A stretch of DNA of 64,000 bases from the NCBI GenBank assembly GCA_032433765.1, contig JAVIAB010000024.1:13720578-13784577 (forward strand), written 5' to 3'. The notes under the pieces are model-generated. The model was given only the letters and a program-made list of their open reading frames with translations, made no database searches and was not told the origin of the DNA. The stretch is from Megaustenia siamemsis. Its lineage: Eukaryota; Mollusca; Gastropoda; Stylommatophora; Ariophantidae. The translations under genes and the position numbers were made by a program. Numbering within the stretch: the stretch's first letter is position 1; each line of letters starts with the position of its first letter. Below, piece after piece: positions 55,591 to 64,000 of this stretch.

Positions 55591-56089
55591 AGAAGAAGCA
55601 GAAGATAACGTGATTTCTTCCTTCCAGTAGTTGACGTCACTAAGTGAATTGATTGGTCTCTTCATCACTCGTCCTTCACAGCTGCTTGTCTTTATTTCAA
55701 AGTGGCTTTTTAGTTCTGTTATTGAACATTTAGCTTCATTTATGGAGGATGTCTTGAACCTTCTACATACCACTCATTCGTAAAGTTAATATTTTATGGA
55801 AGTGGTTTGAGTTTGTTACACCAAACACAAAACGTAATTAATTGTTCTCAGCTAAAGCGGTTTGTATCTGTGAATTATATTTTTTTAGTAGCTGTTCATA
55901 ACATAATTATCTCATATTGACAACCTTCAGAGTTTTGGGGGAAACAGTATTCAATTTTTAACCACAAAAGTTGTTTTTATTTTTAATTTTAGGATATTTC
56001 ATCTTCTAATTACTTTGAATGTACATAAGAAGTATGTGTATGTTGTTTTTTTCTGGAAAAACAAAAAATCACATAAAGCATCAATGATA
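55591..56089. other. No recognisable feature
   Basis: AT-rich; nothing supported. Confidence 0.5.
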
Positions 56090-56255
56090 AAATAGTGTGT
56101 CTTAAAAGAACGGTCGGTTGGCGTCAATGCATTGTGCTGAGGTTTGAGGTATGACAGTGATATTTGGGGCTTTTGCCCCAGCACATCCGAAGTCAGACGA
56201 CATTTTTGAGTACTGGCTTGCCTTTCCTTTTTAATCCCTACTTGCTTGGCCAGAT
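56090..56255 (-). mobile_element. R1 partial copy
   Basis: gcacatccgaagtcagacga, tttttgagtactggcttgcc, tacttgcttggccaga match R1 at 33665-33745. Confidence 0.75.
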
Positions 56256-57145
56256 TGGAATTATAATCATTGCATCTTCTAGATACTGCTTCTTGTAATC
56301 ACTGCTTCTTGTAATCAATGCTTCTAGTAATCACTGCTTCTTGTAATCACTGCTTCTAGTAATCACTGCTTCTAGTAATCACTGCTTCTAGTAATCACTG
56401 CTTCTAGTAATCACTGCTTCTTGTAATCACTGCTTCTAGTAATCACTGCTTCTAGTAATCACTGCTTCTTCTCATCACTGCTTCTTCTCATCACTGCTTC
56501 TTCTCATCACTGCTTCTTCTCATCACTGCTTCTTTTATAAAAGAAAAACGTAAAGTACCCACGTCACGCCAAGTGGCGTATAGGGAAATAAGGTGTTAGT
56601 GACCCTATATTTTACAGACCTTCAGCACATGATTTTTGGGGTAATGTGGTCGGCATTACGCCCGTGTAGCATTCCTTTCAAAGAAAAAAAAATCCAGTAC
56701 CCATTTTAAGGATGGGTGAACCCGGAAGCCGTCGGTTGGGATCGAACACTACCCCTTTACCTTTGTAGTCCAGTTCACTAACCACTGAGCTATTGCGGCT
56801 CCCATCACTGCTTCTTCTTGTCACTGCTTCTTCCAGTCACTGTTTTTTCTAGTCACTGCTTCTTCCAGTCACTGTTTTTTCTAGTCACTGCTTCTTCCAG
56901 TCACTGTTTTTTCTAGTCACTGCTTCTTCTAATCACTGCTTCTTCCAGTCACTGTTTTTTCTAGTCACTGCTTCTTCCAGTCACTGTTTTTTCTAGTCAC
57001 TGCTTCTTCCAGTCACTGTTTTTTTCTAGTCACTGCTTCTTCTAATCACTGCTTCTTCCAGTCACTGTTTTTTCTAGTCACTGCTTCTTCTAATCACTGC
57101 TTCTTCCAGTCACTGTTTTTTCTAGTCACTGCTTATTCTGATCAC
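56256..57145. repeat. 16-bp / 32-bp array split by SINE S2
   Basis: Left arm (56256-56540): 16-bp unit agtaatcactgcttct and tcttctcatcactgct. Right arm (56804-57145): 32-bp dimer of cagtcactgttttttc and tagtcactgcttcttc. The SINE at 56545-56803 separates them. Confidence 0.93.
56545..56803 (-). mobile_element. SINE S2 inserted in the array
   Basis: Full S2: acgccaagtggcgtataggg, ggtcggcattacgcccgtgt, B box and head cactgagctattgcggctcc. Flanked on both sides by the array unit, so the duplication is hidden in it. Confidence 0.9.
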
Positions 57146-58159
57146 TTTGAATGTGTAGCAGAAGGAGACTGTGTATTTATGTTCCTGGTAAGACAAATCA
57201 AATCCACTAAAACTTCAATTGCAAACAGCTGTAAGAATCTTCATGATGGCCAAATGTGGTATCGAGATGTACAGATTTATTCCTATTTGGTATGTTTATT
57301 TTTCTGTATATTTATCTGTTGTTTAGTTTTATGCATTTTTCCAATTGTGTTGGGTATATTTGAGTGTTGTAAACATACCTTTGTCCCTAATTTGTTTGTC
57401 TTTCACCTCGAAAGTTTCCCTAATAATATTTACTTATTGTCTTCAACCCCTAGTAAATTTCCCTGACACGGAATGCCTCATAGATTCTATAACTGTAGAC
57501 CTAGACCACGATGTAAATAGCTGATAGAAGTTACACATGGCGTACTTAGTGTAGAACAATTCGCTTTGCAAGTCGATGTTGCATGCAAATTTAATTAAAC
57601 CTGCTTTTGATCCACTGTTAATTTTATGTTCAGAATTCTGTATTGTATTAAATCTGTTCACACGTACCCCGATGTTACTTCTGAAAAGCCTTTTTTTTAA
57701 AAAATGTGTCACATTTATGCAAATTTCGGGGGTTATAATTGTGCACCTGATTTACGTCGTAGAATCATTGTATTTCAGTATAAATCGTGCATTGTCGTAA
57801 TGGGTAAGAAGTGACATAAACATAGATTAAATATGTATAATAATGCAGGTTGGGATAAGGCTTGTGTAAAGCTAGAGGAAAACCACATGTAAATCGTATG
57901 TTACAGCTTTACGTATTCAAGGCATGAACTACATATCAGAATTTGGACCTTTGAAACTTTGGAAGAAGGTAACGAAAAAAACAACACGGAATTAAATATA
58001 GGACAAGAGAATAGATACAATGGTGTACATCTATACTGTGAATAGATCAAAGAGCAATGAGAAGTACCTATTGAAATAAAAAATTAATGAATGAATATCT
58101 GCGCAGAATAAAATGATTGAAACGACATGAGAGAATCACGAACATAAAACTGTAGGGAA
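57146..58159. other. No recognisable gene
   Basis: 57179-57466 encodes a 95-codon frame with one strongly hydrophobic segment (YLVCLFFCIFICCLVLCIFP), unrecognised. Other sequence is AT-rich. Confidence 0.35.
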
Positions 58160-58450
58160 GTCCAGACAATCAGTAAAGTGAAGAAAAAAAAACCTTCCCA
58201 CAATACGTTTTTAGGTGTATGGGGAATATGGTAGAAATTATAGTTTCATGAATGCGGCATATGCTGGGTTAATGTGGTCGGTATCACGCCAGACCGCTGT
58301 TAATTCACATAATACTCTCTGGTACCATTTTTTAGAGGCTGGGTGAACCCCGGAGCTTCGTCGGTCTGAAAATAATTTTCCGCAGCTACTGGGAATTGAG
58401 TCCAGATCTCGCTGTTCCAGAAGCGAGCATGCTAGACACCGAGGCTCAAC
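58160..58450 (-). mobile_element. Diverged S2-like SINE
   Basis: tatggggaatatggta, gttaatgtggtcggtatcac, agaggctgggtgaacccc parallel S2, but the tRNA head (ggtgtctagcatgctcgctt) is a different one. So S2 bodies are coupled to at least two heads. Confidence 0.7.
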
Positions 58451-58618
58451 CAGACAGATACAATGGATGCGAGAGATCCAACAAAGGTAACGTAACAGCC
58501 AACACAATGTATTACACAACAGGCCATTTTTGAAATCCCCTTGAGCGGAAACAAAGGGGCAGGTGTAAATAAACCTGGAAAAAACACGCGGACTGAGACG
58601 AACCGGATGTGGAAGACA

Positions 58619-59040
58619 GCATCATCATGTGCCATACCGGTTGGCGTAGGCGATCATGTCCTTCCACAATCTTCTATCTACAGTGCATCATATCAGTTCT
58701 GTTGTTGATTGTTTTCCATGCCATGACACCAAGTTATCCAGTATTTTCTCTCTATGTCGTCCGCGATCTCTCTTTCCTTTCATTTTGCCAGTTGTAACTA
58801 AATATTCAAACTTTCCTCTTCTCGTGATGTGCCAAAAAAAATTTTGATTGTTTCTTTCTGATGTCTTTTAGGAGTTCATTTTTTGTGTTGGCCTCTTTGA
58901 GAATTTCCTCATTGGTCTTTTTAGCTGTCCAGGGAACTTTCAACATTCTTCTGAGAAATCACATCTCTGTGGCCTATAATCGTCGTTTAATTTGTTTGTC
59001 CACTGTCCGTGATTCGCTTCCATATGTCAGAATTGTTTCT
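58619..59040 (-). mobile_element. LINE A1, 422 bp, with target-site duplication
   Basis: Exact duplications atgtggaagaca at 58607-58618 and 59041-59052. 3' end gcatcatcatgtgccatacc; 5' end truncated after codons for ILTYGSESRTVDKQIKRRL. Confidence 0.95.
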
Positions 59041-59052
59041 ATGTGGAAGACA

Positions 59053-59824
59053 TAGAACGAGGTTAAGGGAATGACATTTAAAAAAAAGGCGCCTTGAAAG
59101 TGTTTGTTCAAGACGCATAATTCACATTGACTTGAAAAGAGAATAATACGATAAATGGCTCTGTATATGCCAAACAGGTCAGATAATTTTGGTCGTAAAG
59201 GGTAGATTGCCAAGCCTCAGTGAGCCACAACATAATGCATCTAAGTCTATTTAGCGATCCTTGAAGGCGTTCGACAAAGACAAATAATCATCGAGCTAAC
59301 GTAAACATCATCATGTCTCACTGTTAAGGGTCGTTTATTATGAGATGACGAAATCGAAGGCTGTCTATTCTTCATTGCTGCTTTCCTCGTTCATGTATGT
59401 TGTCGTCCATTTCACAGTTTCGGTATTTTATCTTGTTCTATTCTATTTTATTCTATTCGTGGAACCAGTTTAATTGCAGTCGGACATCCCCATATCCGCT
59501 CCACAGATTGTCTCAGCATTTTTCGAAGCGTGTTCAGACTTATTGTTCCTGTAATGTTTTGATTGTTTGTACATCTGCGTTTTCCACTAAATACTCCAGA
59601 TCGACCACACTTGTTTTTCACCTTTAGACTCCTCAGTCTCTCAATGTATACATCTTTGTTTCAACAATTCTCTTCCTCTTCTATTAGGGAGTTGATGATC
59701 GTTCTTGCTTTGCAACCACAAGCAGAGTACAGTAGAGGCTAGTGCTTTGAACTACTCTCACTTCAAATGTTCCAGAGTTTGAACCATATGTTGGAGAGAA
59801 TTGTGATTGGGAGTTTGAACGATG
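59053..59824. other. No recognisable feature
   Basis: Unique-looking; no supported frame. Confidence 0.45.
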
Positions 59825-59945
59825 GATGCATATGTCCACTGAAAGTTATCATGGGAAGAAGAATGCAGGGTAAACGAGACATACCTTGACTAAAGTGGAC
59901 TAATTACATCAAGAGGTGGACACGAGAATCTATTTAAGCATCCAT
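59825..59945 (+). mobile_element. LINE B 3' coding tail leading into an array
   Basis: PLKVIMGRRMQGKRDIP, WTNYIKRWTRESI-like codons, matching B (LLKVILEGKIQGKRGRGRPR, WTSNIKR). Single copy, then repeats begin. Confidence 0.75.
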
Positions 59946-60362
59946 TATCAAGCCAAGAGACAGGGTGAAATGGCGCTCCATGCTAACCAAACTTCGACGC
60001 TGATGGGATATAAGAGACAAGGTGAAACGGCGTTTCATCCTAACTAAGCTTCGACGCTGATGGGATACAAGAGACAAGATGAAACGGCGCTTCATCCTAA
60101 CTAAGCTTCGACGCTGATGGGATACAAGAGACAAGGTGAAATGGCGCTTCATGCTAACTAACCTTGGACGCTGATGGGATACAAGAGACAAGGTGAAACG
60201 GCGCTTCATCCTAACTAAGCTTCGACGCTGATGGGATACAAGAGACAAGGTGAAACGGCGCTTCATCCTAACTAAGCTTCGACGCTGATGGGATATAAGA
60301 GACAAGGTGAAATGGCGCTCCGTGCTAACTAACCTTGGACGCTGATGGGATACAAGAGACAA
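59945..60362. repeat. 57-bp array derived from the LINE B 3' end, about 7 copies
   Basis: Unit: agagacaaggtgaaatggcg, cttcatgctaactaagcttc, gacgctgatgggata. Corresponds to B at 27430-27490 (caagatacagagcagaatgg, cgctccatggtagcc, cttcgatgctgag). Period 19 codons gives a 142-codon minus frame that is an artefact. Confidence 0.93.
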
Positions 60363-60796
60363 TTATAATTTTCTTAGTTGGCCTAGAACCAACTATAAAC
60401 CTACTTAGGCATGCGAGCCGAGAGGAAATTCATGGACAACCTCCTAATAATGTGACGTGTTCAGCATTGTGAGCAGGGACAATTGTGGGTAGAGTGACGT
60501 CATAGAGTGACGTGGAGGGTTTTTCCAGTTTTATCTTCAGTCTCGGCATTACTAAATGTGTAAACAAAAACAAGGGGGTGGGGGTATTCGATATTGGGTA
60601 TAATTGAGTGGTTCAATCCTGCTTCGGACCTTCTTTTTTTTTGTTGCCTTTTTTTTATTTGAAATTTTTTTTTTCCCCGAGTACTGTAAACATAGCTCTT
60701 CCCCTGAAATGATTCACTGATCTATCGCCTAGGAAGTTTCCCTCTATAATAATATTCATTTATTATTATTTGTCTCTTAGTAAATATATAGTTTTC
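60363..60796. other. No recognisable feature
   Basis: Unique-looking with T-runs at 60630-60680. Confidence 0.45.
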
Positions 60797-61060
60797 CTGT
60801 GTGTTACCGGGGCCTCATTATGAGGGAAGTAAAGAATAGTGATACTGTGACCTTCCAGGCATGTCGTAAGAGGCGACTAAGGAGGTTGATCGATGGCTTG
60901 ACAAGCTGTCATTGTAAAAAGTATTGTTATGGAAACAGCGCCATATATTTTAGAAGCAGTGATCTCTGCGATATGTGCCACTTTGGCACGCATGGTTTCT
61001 GTTTTTGAGATTGTGGTTCTGCCCTATGTGCCGTCTTCGGCTCGAAAGGACAACATATAG
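60797..61060 (+). mobile_element. SINE-like repeat M, copy 2
   Basis: cctgtgtgttaccggggcct, aggcatgtcgtaagaggcga, tggaaacagcgccatatatt, tatgtgccgtcttcggctcg: full-length partner of 1466-1741. Confidence 0.85.
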
Positions 61061-61112
61061 AACTATATAGTTGACTGTGGCTGGCCATTCATCTTTGGCA
61101 GTCTTGAATGTA

Positions 61113-61370
61113 AAAGTAAAGTAAAGAGCCCCGTCACGCCGAATGGCGTACAGGGAATATGGTGTTAGTGACCATAATTTTTTTAATAACCTCAGCACAT
61201 AATTTTATGGGTAATGTGGTCGGAATTACGCCCGTGCCGCTTTACTTTCCCAGAAAAAATTCCTGTACCCATTTAAGGCTGGGTGAACCTGGAATCGTCG
61301 ATCAGAGTCGAACCCGACCTATTGTACTTTATAGTCCAGTTCACTAACCACTGAGCTATCGCGGCTCCCA
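61113..61370 (-). mobile_element. SINE S2 copy with amplified head
   Basis: Body as other S2 copies (gtcacgccgaatggcgtaca, ggtcggaattacgcccgtgc). Short duplications gaatgta at 61106-61112 and 61512-61518 enclose both the SINE and the head array that follows. Confidence 0.88.
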
Positions 61371-61511
61371 GTCCACACTAACCACTGAGCTATCGCGGCT
61401 CCCAGTCCACACTAACCACTGAGCTATCGCGGCTCCCAGTCCACACTAACCACTGAGCTATCGCGGCTCCCAGTCCACACTAACCACTGAGCTATCGCGG
61501 CTCCCAGTCCA
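61371..61511 (-). repeat. 34-bp array of the S2 tRNA head (A-box region), 4 extra copies
   Basis: Minus-strand unit: gggagccgcgatagctcagt then ggttagtgtggact. Five A-box-like segments in a row including the original head. Near-identical, so recent. Confidence 0.95.
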
Positions 61512-61514
61512 GAA

Positions 61515-61976
61515 TGTAGGTTCTGTATTTGTAATAAATTAACCATTTTATGCACTGTATTTGTAATAATTTAACCATCTTATGCACTGTATTTGTAATA
61601 AATTAACCATCTTATGCACTGTATTTGTAATAATTTAACCATCTTATGCACTGTATTTGTAATAAATTAACCATCTTATGCACTGTATTTGTAATAATTT
61701 AACCATCGTATGCACTGTATTTGTAATAATTTAACCATCTTATGCACTGTATTTGTAATAATTTAACCATCTTATGCACTGTATTTGTAATAATTTAACC
61801 ATCTTATGCACTGTATTTGTAATAATTTAACCATCTTATGCACAGTATTTGTAATAATTTAACCATCTTACGCACTGTATTTGTAATAATTTAACTATCT
61901 TATGCACAGTGTTTGTAATAATATTAACCAACTTATGCACTGCATTTGTAATAATTTAACCATCTTATGCACAGTG
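61515..61976. repeat. 32-bp minisatellite, about 14 copies
   Basis: Unit gcactgtatttgtaataatt then taaccatcttat. Starts immediately at the right edge of the S2 insertion. Confidence 0.96.
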
Positions 61977-62054
61977 TGGCATCTGACATCCACCTTTTAT
62001 ACATGTAATTATTCAGTCTGTTAGGTTCTGTTCTAAACCAAATGGAGACACAGC

Positions 62055-62330
62055 GTATGACAGCACCAGCGCTAGAAGCTATCTGCGACTCATAGTTGAT
62101 AGATTCCGTTAGGATCGATGAACCAGAACAATCCAGACACTATACCGTCTCTACAAGCCTTTGAAAACAGATTAACCAGTCTAGTCTAGAGCCAAGAGAA
62201 TAGGAATCGAAGAGAGATAGCAGTCTGGAACTCAAGAATGCTGTGCTGAAGTCGATTTGTATGGTCGAAAGAAGCATATAGACCACAACACAACGCTATT
62301 ACGTCAACTTAACGATGACGAAGGTGGTAA
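62055..62330 (+). mobile_element. R1 copy, diverged
   Basis: gaaccagaacaatccagaca, ccagtctagtctag, gaatgctgtgctgaagtcga, ccacaacacaacgctattac in R1 order. Confidence 0.7.
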
Positions 62331-62359
62331 TTCCTTTAGTAATATCGGGTGAACGCCCG

Positions 62360-62552
62360 AAAGAAAGAAAAAAAAGAAAGAAAGAAAGAGGGAACAAGCG
62401 AGAGAGAGATATAAAAAGAAAAAAGAAAAAAAGAAAGTGAAAAAGGGAAAATAAAGAAACAAATCAAGAAAGAAAGAATGAAAGAAAGAAAGAAAGAAAA
62501 AAAAAAAGAAAGAAAGAAAAAAAGAAAGAAAGAAAGAAGGAAGGAAAGAAGC
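62360..62552. repeat. (AAAG)n purine tract
   Basis: Interrupted aaag and gaaa units on plus. Confidence 0.9.
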
Positions 62553-63024
62553 ACAAGGACAACTGTTTATCTTAGTCAGTAAAACGGAAGATAGTCAAAC
62601 TTTAAGTGACTCTGTCCTCTTGTTGAAACGAACGCTATAGTTATATCAGACCATATCAATTCTTTACATAATAGTTGACACAATCCTCTTATATTTTAGG
62701 AAGCATGTCTGGTTTTTTTTTTCCTCTGGCTTTTATTTTCATTCTTTGGTACATTATGGTGAGGCCGTTACAGAACTGTTCTCTGTTTACTTGTAGAACT
62801 TGCTGAAATCATTACCATTACTGAGATTTACCGTCTTTGAGGGTGTGTATACATGTAATAGATAGTACTTCTCAAAAGACGACTATTTTGTCTCAGTCTT
62901 AGCTATTGCAGAGACAGTACTGGCAGTTTGTTCTATAGCAACATTCAATATTTATCTTCTGCATTATCCCGTTTGTATGTATGTTTAATAAATTGTTTAA
63001 TCTAAATTCTCTAGCATTTTTTTT

Positions 63025-63310
63025 ACACTTCCTTCCATCCTTTCTTTCCCTTCCTTCCCTTTCCTTCACTTTCCTTCCCTTCCTTTTCTTTCTTCCTACC
63101 TTCTACCCTCCATCCATCCCTCCCTCCTTTTCCTCCTTTCCTTCCTTCCTTCCTGACCTTCCTTCTTTACTTCCTTCCTCCCTACCTTCCTTCCTTCCAA
63201 TTCTTTCTTCTCTTGCCTTTCTCCCTCTCTTCATTCATTTTTGCTTGTTTTTCTATGTCCTTTCCTCTCTCCCTTTCTCTCTTTCTCTTTCTCCTCTCTC
63301 TGTTTCCTTA
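63025..63310. repeat. Pyrimidine tract, (CTTC)n-like
   Basis: Imperfect ttcc/cttc/ctcc; no sign of coding. Confidence 0.85.
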
Positions 63311-64000
63311 TTTTAAGTCATGTGTTTACAATTAGCTTTCCACTTTTCATTAATTGTATCACATCTCTTTACCTGTTACTACTACTCTCCTGCTTGCCAA
63401 ATCCTCATTGTTTGGAAACCACGTGTATTCATCATTTACTGTCACTAAATCTTTCATCTAATTTCATTGTTCCTCAAACGGCACAAAAGTAATCGAATCA
63501 ATTGAACCTGCCTGTACTTTTTTTCCCCCACTCAATACCCAACATAAATCGAAACAATGCGGAAATAACTCATCGCTTAGGTAAATCCACACCCTTTTCC
63601 ACACTACGACTTTTTTTGCACCGCTTCCAGTAACAACAATCCGTGCTCAAACTTTAAACATATCGATCTGACAGTGCACACACATTTTTTCAGCCCTCGA
63701 CAGTTGGCTCGTAAAATAGAACACTGAATTCGATGAATAGTTATAAGGAAGCTAAATTAAACAAATATAAACGGAACAGAAGTGGAGATAAAGAAACTTA
63801 AATTGAGATGGAAAATACAACATGCAACATTAGGCATGTGTTGATCGCTGCAAAAATAGATGTTTGAGAAGTGTTACCAAGAGGTTTCTGTAACTGTGAG
63901 ATTGAGTTGAACATTCAGAGGTAGCCAAAATGAGTCATATAAAGTACTTTTTTTTATCTTTGTTCTTTTTTTTTCTATTAATCTTTAATCGCGTAGTTTC
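63311..64000. other. No recognisable feature
   Basis: AT-rich unique-looking sequence to the window edge. Confidence 0.5.

Noticed and set aside
57179..57466. Single-pass membrane peptide
   Set aside because: Unrecognised, T-rich segment; no transcript or family evidence available.
59934..60362. 142-codon minus frame with a 19-residue repeat
   Set aside because: 57-bp array derived from the LINE B tail, antisense to the element.

Overview
This looks like a gene-poor, repeat-saturated piece of an animal nuclear genome. The likely source is a mollusc or other lophotrochozoan; a heterobranch gastropod is a guess from memory of similar repeats, not shown here. Reasons: an EGF-module exon of the MEGF/scavenger-receptor type at the left edge, many RTE-like and I/Jockey-like LINE fragments, tRNA-derived SINEs with recognisable A and B boxes, an IS630/Tc1-type DDE transposase, and long tandem arrays. 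There is no prokaryotic operon structure and no intact cellular gene. The only sequence that reads like a host gene is the partial EGF exon at 2-397. Family names used here (A1, A2, B to H, K, L, N1, N2 for LINEs; S1 to S4 and M for SINEs; R1 for an unclassified dispersed repeat) are local labels based on similarity between copies inside this window.

Layout. 0-9 kb: EGF exon, degenerate arrays, LINE tails (N1, N2, C, L), a 29-bp, a 25-bp and a 28-bp array. 9-19 kb: nested insertions (LINE A1 inside LINE F; LINE A2 inside a 25-bp array), an inverted SINE S1 pair, LINE H and K tails, a dimeric SINE. 18.8-23.6 kb: a LINE N2 copy carrying two very large internal expansions (about 130 x 25 bp and about 98 x 12 bp). 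24-36 kb: DDE transposase relic, LINE G, R1, B, the best-preserved reverse transcriptase (28.6-29.5 kb), LINE C inverted pair, LINE D, S3, S4. 36-50 kb: S4, S2, H, hAT-like array, several arrays that look seeded by retroelement ends (68 bp from LINE C, 61 bp from a LINE tail, 62 bp from M, 45 bp from S3). 50-53.5 kb: 32-bp satellite ending beside a LINE L 3' end. 53.5-64 kb: 169-bp duplication, LINE B, 51-bp array, a 16/32-bp array split by SINE S2, LINE A1, a LINE B-derived 57-bp array, M, and an S2 copy whose tRNA head is itself tandemly repeated.

Main message. Many tandem arrays here are not independent satellites: they can be matched to a segment, usually near the 3' end, of a retroelement for which an unexpanded copy lies in the same window. 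The clearest case is LINE N2, where 1785-2125 (minus strand) holds one copy of each segment that 18770-23646 (plus strand) holds about 130 and 98 times. Dated nesting is available from target-site duplications of 11-14 bp around several LINE and SINE insertions.

Limits: all similarity was judged by eye. Coordinates of degenerate elements are approximate to about 10-30 bp, and clade names (RTE, I/Jockey, hAT) come from motif recognition only.
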